Part shown: positions 19,196 to 26,033 of the stretch, in pieces
How the letters are laid out: every line of letters begins with the position of its first letter
Position numbering within the stretch: the first letter of the stretch is position 1
Source of the DNA: Niastella soli
GTDB lineage: Bacteria > Bacteroidota > Bacteroidia > Chitinophagales > Chitinophagaceae
Length of the DNA stretch: 64,000 nucleotides
Assembly (NCBI RefSeq): GCF_017742245.1
Contig: NZ_JAGHKO010000001.1
Location: 1,145,061-1,209,060, forward strand
Reading direction: 5' to 3'
The notes under the pieces: generated by a model
Database searches by the model: none
Told to the model about the DNA's origin: nothing
The model's input: only the letters and a program-made list of their open reading frames with translations
Program-made: the position numbers and the translations under genes

Positions 19196-19241
19196 AATCC
19201 GGAAGGAGATTCGCAAAAGCGGTATCCTTCCGGATTTTTTT
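19196..19241 (+). terminator. Rho-independent terminator
   Basis: AATCCGGAAGGA and TCCTTCCGGATT form a 12-bp stem followed by a T-run, 26 bp after the outer-membrane barrel gene stop. Confidence 0.88.
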
Positions 19242-19505
19242 ATTTCAGACACCTGATATTGATCAAATTTCTTTGCCTCTAGCTTATTCCCCTTTTTCTT
19301 ATTACCAATTTGTTTCAATTATTGCAAAATGGTGCTAATCCAGGTAGAAAAACTATCCCGAGAAAATTTTAACCTCCCCAATAATTCAAAGAACTTCCGT
19401 AAGTTGACGGGGTTCAACCTGTGCATGCCAACTGGTTCAGTCTTGTCGGTATACAAAAGTACCCAATGCCTTCATGCCATCATGTGACGGGCTTCGGAAA
19501 CCGCT

Positions 19506-19601
19506 GTGACGGTTCGAGGAGAACGGTGGGACGAATGGTAATTTCTCCTCGGAAATGTCCTTTTTGGGTGACGGTTGGAGGAAAAAGGTGTGACGAATGG
19601 T
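19506..19601. repeat. Two 34-bp imperfect direct repeats in non-coding DNA
   Basis: Copies at 19506-19539 and 19568-19601 share GTGACGGTT-GAGGA-AA-GGTG-GACGAATGGT with 4 mismatches. The unit centres are 62 bp apart. Both copies are followed by a TTTCTCCTC-type block. They lie in a gene-free stretch (19242-19864) with no convincing coding frame. Confidence 0.7.
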
Positions 19602-19691
19602 CGAAAACCAGTGATGGTTGTTATTTTCTCCTCTTTGCCTTCTCGACTCCTCCTCGATTCTACCCTGAAAGACCTCGAATTCCGAGGACCC

Positions 19692-19735
19692 AAAGAGGTA
19701 CCATTGAGGTAACAAAGAGGTACCAAAGAGGTGGG
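19692..19735. repeat. 11-bp tandem repeat, four units
   Basis: Consecutive units AAAGAGGTACC, ATTGAGGTAAC, AAAGAGGTACC and AAAGAGGTGGG. The period of 11 bp is close to one helical turn. The array sits upstream of hflX in the same gene-free stretch. A comparable 11-bp array is at 53752-53784. Confidence 0.75.
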
Positions 19736-19864
19736 TTATCCTATCAGGGTAACAGTGAGAAGACAGCATGTTTCCACCCATTTTTGCCCCACTAGAAAAG
19801 CCCCCACCTTTTACCGTTTCTTTTCCTTTCAGCGCTATGTACCCCAGTTTCCGGTTTTTCAGCT

Positions 19865-19873
19865 TACTTTTGC
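19865..19873 (+). promoter_or_regulatory. -7 element that fixes the hflX start
   Basis: TACTTTTGC matches TAnnTTTGC. Transcription should begin near 19880, which rules out the upstream in-frame ATGs at 19768 and 19837 and points to TTG at 19891 with a leader of about 10 nt. Confidence 0.5.
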
Positions 19874-19890
19874 ACGGAAAATCGAAGGAC

Positions 19891-21075
19891 TTGTTAGATA
19901 AGAAGAATATCATTCAAAACGAAGAGAAAGCTGTACTGGTAGGACTGGTACATAAATTACAAACCGAAGAGCAGGTAACAGAATACCTGAACGAACTGGC
20001 ATTTCTGGCCGAAACGGCCGGTGCCAAATCCGTTAAACGATTTGTACAAAAGCTGCCGCATCCTGATAGCCGCACCTTTGTTGGTAAAGGCAAACTGGAA
20101 GAAATTAAAAACTACATCGAGGGGCGGGATATCAACATCGTTATTTTCGACGATGAACTGAGCGGGTCGCAAATCGGCAATATTGAAAAAGTGCTCGATG
20201 TAAAAACCATCGATCGCAGTGACCTGATCCTGGATATTTTTGCCCGCCGCGCCAAAACCGCTCAAGCAAAAACCCAGGTTGAACTGGCCCAGTATCAATA
20301 TTTGATGCCGCGCCTGCGTGGGATGTGGAAACACCTGGAAAGATTAGGGGGTGGTATTGGAACGAGAGGTCCGGGTGAAACGGAAATTGAAACTGACCGA
20401 CGGATCGTTCGTGAAAAAATAGCCTTGTTGCGTAAACGCCTGAGCGAAATTGACAAACAGGCTTTCACGCAACGTAAAGACAGGGGTGAATTTATTCGGG
20501 TGGCCCTGGTAGGGTATACCAACGTGGGTAAAAGCACTATCATGAACCTGCTATCGAAAAGCGATGTGTTTGCTGAAAATAAATTATTCGCAACGCTCGA
20601 TACCACTACCCGCAAAGTAGTTTTTGAGACCACGCCATTTTTATTAAGCGATACCGTTGGATTTATTCGCAAATTACCGCACCACCTCGTGGAAAGCTTT
20701 AAAAGCACCCTCGATGAGGTGCGCGAAGCGGACATATTATTACATGTGGCCGACACGGCGCACCCGCAGTACGAAGACCAGATTGGCGTAGTAAACAAAA
20801 CCCTGCAGGAACTGAATGTAATAGACAAACCAGTGATCACCATTTTTAATAAAATGGACCAGTATGAAAAAAATACATTCGATCCCTGGCTGGAAGAGGA
20901 AGTTCGCACCGAAATGCTGAAAGATCTTAAAGAACGCTGGGAAAATCAGCTGCAGGGCAATTGTGTTTTTATTTCAGCTACTGAAAGAAGGAACATCGAC
21001 GAATTACGGTCGACCATATTAAATAAGGTGAAGGAACTATATACGATCCGGTATCCATATAAAACAGGTTTTTAA
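19891..21075 (+). CDS. hflX: Ribosome-associated GTPase HflX
   Basis: HflX splits stalled or hibernating ribosomes after stress. The protein has the N-terminal HflX domain (KLPHPDSRTFVGKGKLEEI, then the Gly-rich loop RLGGGIGTRGPGETEIETDR), followed by the G domain: G1 GYTNVGKST, G3 DTVGFIRKLPHHLVESFKST, G4 NKMD. The open frame extends upstream to 19768, but that extension is Pro/Phe-rich and unlike the family. TTG at 19891 gives the expected LLDKKNIIQNEEK start and fits the -7 element. ATG at 19837 is the main alternative. Confidence 0.92.
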   Translation: MLDKKNIIQNEEKAVLVGLVHKLQTEEQVTEYLNELAFLAETAGAKSVKRFVQKLPHPDSRTFVGKGKLEEIKNYIEGRDINIVIFDDELSGSQIGNIEKVLDVKTIDRSDLILDIFARRAKTAQAKTQVELAQYQYLMPRLRGMWKHLERLGGGIGTRGPGETEIETDRRIVREKIALLRKRLSEIDKQAFTQRKDRGEFIRVALVGYTNVGKSTIMNLLSKSDVFAENKLFATLDTTTRKVVFETTPFLLSDTVGFIRKLPHHLVESFKSTLDEVREADILLHVADTAHPQYEDQIGVVNKTLQELNVIDKPVITIFNKMDQYEKNTFDPWLEEEVRTEMLKDLKERWENQLQGNCVFISATERRNIDELRSTILNKVKELYTIRYPYKTGF

Positions 21076-21081
21076 TACTGC

Positions 21082-21438
21082 ATGACCGAGAAAAAATACC
21101 AGTACCACCAAATAGCCGGGCACCCAACTGAACTCAACTTTAATGGGCAGGGCATTGCGGTGGTTGAAGTAAAAGGTAAAAAGATCTGTATAACCAGCGT
21201 TGGAGAGGAATGGTTTGGGTTTGCTTATAAATGTCCGCACGCCAGTGGAATTATGGCGGAAGGATATATCGACGCAGTAGGCAATGTGGTTTGTCCGGTT
21301 CACCGGTATAAATTCAGTTTAAAGAATGGGCGTAATACAAGTGGAGAGGGATATTATTTAAAAATTTATCCGGTTGAAATGCGAGGTGAAGCCCTCTTTG
21401 TGGGATTACCAGACGGCGGTTTATTTGGGTGGATATAG
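21082..21438 (+). CDS. Rieske [2Fe-2S] domain protein
   Basis: A 118-aa single-domain Rieske protein. The iron-sulfur ligands are visible as CPH (in YKCPHASG) and CPVH (in VVCPVHRYKF), giving the C-x-H...C-x2-H pattern. It lacks a signal peptide, so it is probably a cytoplasmic electron carrier similar to the ferredoxin component of dioxygenase or nitrite reductase systems. No oxygenase lies nearby. It starts 7 bp after hflX and is probably co-transcribed. Confidence 0.9.
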   Translation: MTEKKYQYHQIAGHPTELNFNGQGIAVVEVKGKKICITSVGEEWFGFAYKCPHASGIMAEGYIDAVGNVVCPVHRYKFSLKNGRNTSGEGYYLKIYPVEMRGEALFVGLPDGGLFGWI

Positions 21439-21485
21439 GGGTCAAAAAAAAATCTTTTAAAACAGGGCTAATTTTTCAATTTTCA

Positions 21486-21519
21486 TTTGTTTTCGAACCA
21501 ATTAATTCCTTATTTTTGC
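21486..21519 (+). promoter_or_regulatory. Promoter of tRNA-Asn
   Basis: TTTG (21486-21489), 21 nt, then TATTTTTGC (21511-21519): an exact match to the Bacteroidota consensus. The start point should be near 21526, about 60 nt upstream of the tRNA. Confidence 0.75.
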
Positions 21520-21588
21520 TGCCCATTTCGGAAGAGAGGTAGCAAATAACTACCGGTTTTTCAATCAGTTCTGAAATGGAAAATATAT

Positions 21589-21662
21589 TCCTCCTTAGCT
21601 CAGTTGGTTAGAGCATCTGACTGTTAATCAGAGGGTCTCAGGTTCAAGTCCTGAAGGGGGAG
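21589..21662 (+). tRNA. tRNA-Asn (GTT anticodon), integration target
   Basis: Cloverleaf: acceptor TCCTCCT pairs with AGGGGGA (including G-T pairs) with discriminator G, the D arm GCTC/GAGC, the anticodon stem TCTGA/TCAGA around CTGTTAA (anticodon GTT), and the T arm TCAGG-TTCAAGT-CCTGA. Its 3' part, from the anticodon loop to the discriminator, is the attL of the element. The element has thus rebuilt a complete tRNA gene. Confidence 0.95.
21621..21662 (+). repeat. attL: 42-bp direct repeat within tRNA-Asn
   Basis: Forty-two bases starting CTGTTAATCAGAGGG and ending AAGGGGGAG are identical to 37758-37799. Bases just outside differ at both ends. The repeat covers the anticodon loop through the 3' end of tRNA-Asn, as expected for a tyrosine-integrase attachment site. 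Confidence 0.95.
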
Positions 21663-21680
21663 CTGAAAAACAATCACTTA

Positions 21681-21704
21681 AAAGGTCGCTTCGGCGGCCT
21701 TTTT
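21681..21704 (+). terminator. Terminator carried by the left end of the element
   Basis: AAAGGTCGC-TTCG-GCGGCCTTT, a 9-bp stem with UUCG loop and T-run. It supplies a new terminator to the rebuilt tRNA-Asn; the original one is at 37821-37850. Confidence 0.85.
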
Positions 21705-21709
21705 GCATT

Positions 21710-21731
21710 TTTGCCAGTAATTTGCCAGCAA
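21710..21731 (+). repeat. Left candidate integrase arm site
   Basis: A tandem pair of 11-mers, TTTGCCAGTAA then TTTGCCAGCAA, 48 bp inside attL. The same 22 bp with one mismatch and the same orientation is at 37609-37630 near attR. Paired short repeats inside both ends are typical of integrase arm-binding sites. Confidence 0.6.
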
Positions 21732-21826
21732 GTGGGCGAAGTGGTTTAAAAGAGCTGTTATTCTATAAATTTATGCTTTTTCTATCGCTGAAAAAAGTTT
21801 AGCCGATTACCGCCCTTTTAACTGGT

Positions 21827-22504
21827 TTAGATTTCGCTTTTTACTCGCCTTATTTTATCAAGCGTTGTCATGCAATCGATAAAAGAACTCCTGTATTTTT
21901 CTAAATCCCAATTCGTTTTGTCTATAATAAATGAGTTCAATTTAGTGGTTAGCCGAGCTGTGGCATTTTTGTCGAGGTATTCCAGGGCGCAATAAGTAGT
22001 TGACTGATCAAACCATAAATCTTTTCTATCAAGGTAATAATCAAGATAAGTGATCAAATAGTCTTTCGCTTTATCAGTGGCAAAGGTAGCCAGTGCCAGA
22101 CAATAACCAGAACCAGCATAACACACTTCACTCTTTAACAAATGCTTACCGATAATATCCTCCAACTCATGATAATTGTTAATAGCAGCGAAGAAGGCAC
22201 CAGAAATTCTTGTCCGCCAGTTAAAATCACCTAGCAATGCCTTTACAATATCAATATTTATTTCTTTAGCCGCCTCTGAGAAAGCTTTAATTGTTGTTTC
22301 GTCCGCATTGGCAAGATGAGTCATATAAAATGGTACAACCCACTTTTCTATATACTCGTCGGACAGGTCTTCCTCATTTCTTGGCACTTCAAGATTCTCA
22401 AAAGGGTTTCTGTGTCGAACCGTTGCACCGGCAACATGGAGTGCAATAGCTTCCTTTTCACTTTTTGAGGTAAACAGCTTAGTCCATAAATTTTGAAATT
22501 TCAT
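21827..22504 (-). CDS. DUF6000-like protein, probable immunity-type cargo
   Basis: A 225-aa soluble protein of unknown function. The blocks YIEKWVVPFYMTHL, LLGDFNWRTRISGAFFAA, SEVCYAGSGYCLALA and YLDYYLDRKDLWFDQ resemble the family DUF6000, whose members are helical, HEAT-like, and often found in loci of immunity proteins. It is the gene nearest attL and is read toward it. The family call is from motif memory. The location in a row of immunity-type genes supports a protective role. Confidence 0.65.
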   Translation of the reverse strand: MKFQNLWTKLFTSKSEKEAIALHVAGATVRHRNPFENLEVPRNEEDLSDEYIEKWVVPFYMTHLANADETTIKAFSEAAKEINIDIVKALLGDFNWRTRISGAFFAAINNYHELEDIIGKHLLKSEVCYAGSGYCLALATFATDKAKDYLITYLDYYLDRKDLWFDQSTTYCALEYLDKNATARLTTKLNSFIIDKTNWDLEKYRSSFIDCMTTLDKIRRVKSEI

Positions 22505-22555
22505 ACTGAGAATATCTTGTTATTAATACTTTATTCTTTATGCACTCAGGGCTAA

Positions 22556-22660
22556 TTATATCCTTCTCATTGCACCTTCCAGATAATTTTCTGCATCTTG
22601 CTTGATTAGTTCTAATAATCTGTTTAATACCCGTAATTCAGTAGCTACTCGATAAATTAT
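22556..22660 (-). pseudogene. Possible coding remnant upstream of the DUF6000-like gene
   Basis: On the minus strand a 34-codon open stretch without a start reads as a charged amphipathic tail (ATELRVLNRLLELIKQDAEN, ending GAMRRI-stop). It could be the end of a deleted toxin or other cargo gene. The stretch is short enough to be chance. The remainder of 22505-22956 is AT-rich with no recognisable gene. Confidence 0.3.
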
Positions 22661-22956
22661 TTACTATGAGCTTTTATATACCATTCCATCCTCCATACAA
22701 TCAAAATGATAACCCAAATCCTAAATTTGTTGATTCCATGAGTTTATTGAGGATAAATCCATTTAGATTGGTGATGTTTTTCTGGACAACTCATATTTGT
22801 CATTTTTAAGCCTGATTTCAAAAATCCTTTCATATTTGATTTATGCTATTTTGCTGAAATATTTTTTTCAGAAATTTTCATTTATTGTCTTTATTACTCA
22901 ATCAATTTTTTAACCCAATTCACATCATAAGCTATATGCTTATGAATCAAAAAACC

Positions 22957-23382
22957 TCAATTTTTCTTGTATGTCAAACTGTCGAGCAAGTGAAAGATAT
23001 AATGAAGACTATCTGGAACATCTAATCCATATTTCATAAATTCTTCTTTAAAAAGTAATATCTTACTATTTGATTTATCTAAAGCATTATAAATGACAGG
23101 ATACTGCCCCCCTATTAAATTCTTTGACAATAATTCTAACTGATCACTTTCTATAGGAATAATTGTATGATCCTTTACAAAATCTCCTTTTACTTCAAAA
23201 ACATACTTAACGAAAATTCCCCTGCCTTTAAACACCATATCCATGCCTGTTATAAATCCTGTCCCTATCGCCTTATTGGCATTAAGCTCCCCTGCTTTTT
23301 TCTCTGAATAATAATAAGTAATAATAAAAGCGCCAATTATAAATACCGCAAAATACCATGCTGCCTTTTCCCTTCGTTTCAT
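22957..23382 (-). CDS. Small membrane-anchored protein, possible immunity protein
   Basis: A 141-aa protein I do not recognise. It has one N-terminal membrane helix (about 8-25, WYFAVFIIGAFIITYYYS) and a C-terminal domain of about 100 residues (GTGFITGMDMVFKGRGIFVKY, then QYPVIYNALDKSNSKILLF). Its start lies 7 bp after the stop of a start-less coding remnant (23390-23566). A small gene directly after the tail of a truncated protein is the usual layout of toxin C-terminus plus immunity gene. Function is inference from that context. Confidence 0.7.
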   Translation of the reverse strand: MKRREKAAWYFAVFIIGAFIITYYYSEKKAGELNANKAIGTGFITGMDMVFKGRGIFVKYVFEVKGDFVKDHTIIPIESDQLELLSKNLIGGQYPVIYNALDKSNSKILLFKEEFMKYGLDVPDSLHYIFHLLDSLTYKKN

Positions 23383-23389
23383 ACTGTTC

Positions 23390-23566
23390 TTATTTGTTTA
23401 TTTTGTTCATTTCACTCTCCACCTGATTTGCAATTATATTTCCCCATGTATTATTTGACGCATCCACAGTATTTAAAATACCTTTCGCAGCAATGTGAGT
23501 TGGCGGAATAACACTGATAGCATCTTTACCTAGCCCGATCAGTGCATTAAATCTATAATATCTAAG
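23390..23566 (-). pseudogene. Orphan C-terminal coding remnant, possibly of a secreted toxin
   Basis: A 58-codon open frame on the minus strand begins after a stop and has no start codon. It reads RYYRFNALIGLGKDAISVI, then PTHIAAKGILNTVDASNNTW, and ends VESEMNKINK. The sequence looks like genuine protein, not a random frame. It ends immediately before a small membrane protein gene. I suggest it is the surviving tail of a polymorphic toxin; the family is unknown. Confidence 0.45.
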
Positions 23567-23579
23567 TCATTTCTGCCAG

Positions 23580-23834
23580 TTACTTAGATTTGATTCCAGG
23601 TAAAGCACCATCGTAGTTAGTTAAAACATGAACTTCCACGCCTAATGCTTTTGCTATCTTATATATCGTAAAAAACTCAAGGTTTTCTTTACCTTGTTCA
23701 TAACGGCTAAGATCACTATCATTTATACCTGAAATAGTTTCCAATTCAAGTAATGTCAAGTTCTTATGTTTTCTTACCTGTTTAATGCGTTTTCCAAGCT
23801 TTTCAAGTTCCAATGTGAAATCTGAAGTTTCCAT
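23580..23834 (-). CDS. XRE-family helix-turn-helix regulator
   Basis: An 84-aa DNA-binding protein with a single Cro/CI-type HTH domain: LGKRIKQVRKHKNLTLLELE, then ISGINDSDLSRYEQGKEN, then FFTIYKIAKALGVEVHVL. It lies between the toxin-tail remnant and the structured leader region, divergent from the latter, so it could regulate either its own cargo cluster or the rightward operon. Confidence 0.85.
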   Translation of the reverse strand: METSDFTLELEKLGKRIKQVRKHKNLTLLELETISGINDSDLSRYEQGKENLEFFTIYKIAKALGVEVHVLTNYDGALPGIKSK

Positions 23835-23941
23835 GTTAAGAGTTGAACTCGCAAAGTGGGAGTATGTTGATAAAATAAAATGGGGTTATAAGCACATTTT
23901 TAATATTTCTGATTTACATTCGTAGTGAAATTATAAACTGG

Positions 23942-24206
23942 GCAATACAACTTAAACAAGTATTGCATTCTCACGAGTCTCGCAACACGAATCTGACAAT
24001 TTTTGTAACCGCGAGAGTAAGTGAAGCCCAATCTTTATATTTACACTATAGGGTTGGGCCTATTTGCTCCTTCGCGGTTAACCACGAAAGTGGTGGGCTT
24101 TGTCAGAGCCCGTGTTGTAGGGGCGGTAGGCGTCAACCCTTTTTTAATATATTAAGTCTTTGGCCCGTTTTATTCGTGCCCAAAGCCTACCTCCCAGGGG
24201 CTCATT
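23942..24206 (+). ncRNA. Candidate structured leader RNA or small RNA
   Basis: This gene-free stretch has dense nested pairing. A 7-bp hairpin (GCAATAC/GTATTGC) is at 23942-23966. P1 pairs 23983-23999 with 24100-24117 (7 plus 8 bp around a small internal loop). Inside P1, P2 is a hairpin of about 30 bp (24007-24079; AACCGCGA/TCGCGGTT at its base, TTTACAC loop) containing five G-U pairs. P3 is ACCAC-GAAA-GTGGT (24081-24094) with a GNRA loop. P4 pairs GGTAGGC (24125-24131) with GCCTACC (24185-24191), enclosing a further stem. The G-U pairs and GNRA loop favour a plus-strand RNA. GGGCT (24095-24099) can also pair with AGCCC (24107-24111), excluding P1. Finally GGCTCATT (24199-24206) is complementary to AATGAGCC just after the next start codon. 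I match it to no known RNA family. Confidence 0.6.
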
Positions 24207-24238
24207 AACCATATCATGTAACCTAAAATATTTTTAAC

Positions 24239-24610
24239 ATGAATGAGCCATTAACCAATTCCCGTCCTGGGATATTCTTTCACGGCAAATCCCACAACAA
24301 ACATCCCCTGTGGCACAACCAACCCTTGCGCCTTTCTGAAGAGCATTTAAACAATCCCCCTCTTGTTTTTGATGACTTTTTCCAGTGTTATCATCTAAAT
24401 GAAACCCGGGAAATATTATGGCAATGGCTTACGGCGATTATTTCAAGCCCTGGAAGCATTTCTAATGAGCCGCTTGAGCGCAGCAACCATATCTACTTTT
24501 ATGAAAAAATAGAAGAGCTTATTGAAGCTGCATTTGTTTTAAAAACACATCGGCTTACAGGAGATCAGAATTCATCAGACTACTCATCCCTTTTAAATAG
24601 TGAGGCATGA
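24239..24610 (+). CDS. Hypothetical protein, first gene of the element's regulatory operon
   Basis: A 123-aa protein I do not recognise; no signal peptide or membrane helix. It is rich in Trp, His and Pro in the first half (HGKSHNKHPLWHNQPL) and more helical and acidic in the second (FYEKIEELIEAAFVLKTHRL). Its stop overlaps the start of the S24-like regulator (ATGA), so the two are translationally coupled. The start codon region can pair with the upstream structured leader (24199-24206), which suggests control of initiation. Confidence 0.7.
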   Translation: MNEPLTNSRPGIFFHGKSHNKHPLWHNQPLRLSEEHLNNPPLVFDDFFQCYHLNETREILWQWLTAIISSPGSISNEPLERSNHIYFYEKIEELIEAAFVLKTHRLTGDQNSSDYSSLLNSEA

Positions 24611-25257
24611 CAGACATCGGTTTTCGATTAAAGGTGTTTAGAATGCGGTCAGGCACTAAAATGCATATGGTTGAAAAATCAACTGGCATTGCAAAAGCAA
24701 AGTTATATAAATGGGAAAAGGGAATCAGGCCAAACAACATAGAGGCTTTCAATAAGCTGAATGCTTACCTGGAAGAGATGGAAAGCAAACAAAGTGCAGG
24801 TGATATTAGCATGATTACTCCGGCTACGTTAATACTTCCTTTAAAAAATAATAGACCAGCTAAACCACAAGTTGATGGTAAATCAGCCAGCGGGACAATA
24901 ATTTTTACCGGACTAACACCAGAGTTAATAGTTGATCGAATTGATGCTCCATTTCTAGGCGTTTTTGAAGGAGCCATTCAGGTTACCGGTAATGGTATGG
25001 AACCGACATTTAGTAACGGTTGCTGGGTAACAATTACCCGTCTAAATGATTTCCAGGCCCTTAATTGGGGATATTACTATTACCTGATAGATTCAAACTA
25101 TATGGGGTATGTCAGACGTGTTTGCCAAAGTGAAAAAGAAAACATTTTACGATTGGAATCCGATAATCCTGACCAGCTAAGATATCCGCCAATTGAAAGA
25201 AGCCTGGACAAAATAATGGCAATTTTCAAAATTGGAGCCTCAATAACTAAATTCTAA
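24607..25257 (+). CDS. HTH plus S24 (LexA/CI-like) regulator lacking the Ser-Lys dyad
   Basis: A 216-aa protein with an N-terminal helix-turn-helix (FRLKVFRMRSGTKMHMVEKS, then IAKAKLYKWEKGIRP) and a C-terminal S24 peptidase-fold domain. In the normal motif G-x-S-M-x-P the Ser is Gly here (VTGNGMEPTF), and the Lys of the following strand is Arg (YVRRV). The domain should thus be unable to cleave itself. The S24-like protein at 52558 keeps both residues. It could act as a non-inducible repressor or dimerisation module controlling element excision or transfer. Confidence 0.85.
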   Translation: MTDIGFRLKVFRMRSGTKMHMVEKSTGIAKAKLYKWEKGIRPNNIEAFNKLNAYLEEMESKQSAGDISMITPATLILPLKNNRPAKPQVDGKSASGTIIFTGLTPELIVDRIDAPFLGVFEGAIQVTGNGMEPTFSNGCWVTITRLNDFQALNWGYYYYLIDSNYMGYVRRVCQSEKENILRLESDNPDQLRYPPIERSLDKIMAIFKIGASITKF

Positions 25258-25273
25258 TCAAAACTTATCCATT

Positions 25274-25489
25274 ATGAAACTTAGTCAAAAAGCACTCAAA
25301 GCAATAAACAATCCGGCTACTCGCCGCCGATTAATGGATGTGTTGGGTTGTACAGAATTTACTATTGCCCGGTATATTCAAAAGAATAGTGATAACCTTA
25401 CTAAAGCTACTGCGATGCAGGTAATAAGGGAATTGACCGGTTTACCAGACAGTGAAATTTTGGAAGAATCTATTACCAATACAATTTAG
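25274..25489 (+). CDS. Small Cro-like DNA-binding protein
   Basis: A 71-aa basic helical protein. TRRRLMDVLGCTEFTIARYI followed by KATAMQVIRELTGLPDSEIL looks like a short HTH fold of the sort found beside repressors in Bacteroidota phages and mobile elements. It lies 16 bp after the S24-like regulator in the same operon and is followed by a terminator. Confidence 0.7.
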   Translation: MKLSQKALKAINNPATRRRLMDVLGCTEFTIARYIQKNSDNLTKATAMQVIRELTGLPDSEILEESITNTI

Positions 25490-25546
25490 TCCACAACAAT
25501 AATTCCATTGTTTTAATAAGATTACTAATCAGAGCCATTAATCAGA

Positions 25547-25574
25547 AGCCCCGATGTTTCTACATCAGGGCTTT
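25547..25574. terminator. Bidirectional terminator between convergent operons
   Basis: AGCCC-C-GATGT / ACATC-A-GGGCT stem with TTCT loop and T-rich flank, between the rightward regulatory operon and the leftward mobilization operon. Confidence 0.75.
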
Positions 25575-25592
25575 GTTTCTTATTCGTCCATC

Positions 25593-26006
25593 CTACAACC
25601 GCCAATGATCCACAATATGCTTTAGTAAAAAGTAGCCATAAGTGGCCATAATTATATATAATAACCAGCGAAGTACCACCGAGTAATATTCCCTTGCGTT
25701 ATGTTCTGGGAAAAGCAAAAATCTCTTTTCCTGAACAATGCTTTTTGGTTGTTCATTAACAATCTTTTTTATTCCATCCATACTTTGGGATATAACATTC
25801 TGAATTGGTGTAGTATTTAGAGGAGGAGAAGTGACTTTAAGATTGTCCAATTTTTCTTCAAATTGTGTAAGCTTCCCGGTTAAGCCATTTACGGCTATAA
25901 CCAAGTCGCCTATGGATTTTGCGAGTGATTTTTGTTCCTCCGAAAATTCATTCAATACGATTTCCAAGCTACTAGCTTCCACATTTTCAGTATTTTTTAG
26001 TTCCAT
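25593..26006 (-). CDS. Coiled-coil protein with C-terminal membrane helix, mobilization operon
   Basis: A 137-aa protein of unknown function. The first 60 residues are a likely coiled coil (SEEQKSLAKSIGDLVIAVNG, then TGKLTQFEEKLDNLK). A linker follows, then a C-terminal helix (about 112-130, LRWLLYIIMATYGYFLLKHI). It starts 27 bp after the relaxase stop and is the last gene of the operon. It may tether the relaxosome to the membrane or to a helper secretion system; this is inferred from position. Confidence 0.75.
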   Translation of the reverse strand: MELKNTENVEASSLEIVLNEFSEEQKSLAKSIGDLVIAVNGLTGKLTQFEEKLDNLKVTSPPLNTTPIQNVISQSMDGIKKIVNEQPKSIVQEKRFLLFPEHNAREYYSVVLRWLLYIIMATYGYFLLKHIVDHWRL

Positions 26007-26033
26007 ATTTGAAAATTTTAAGTGAATAAATGT

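Noticed and set aside
19421-19913. Overlapping frames on both strands (124 and 158 codons)
   Set aside because: They consist of the 34-bp and 11-bp repeats translated, with no protein-like pattern, and partly overlap the hflX promoter.
23942-24206. Retron or group II intron RNA
   Set aside because: No reverse transcriptase gene is nearby and no intron domain V-type hairpin is visible.
23963-24208. An 81-codon plus-strand frame
   Set aside because: It coincides with the structured RNA region, has no family resemblance, and its stems explain the sequence better than coding.
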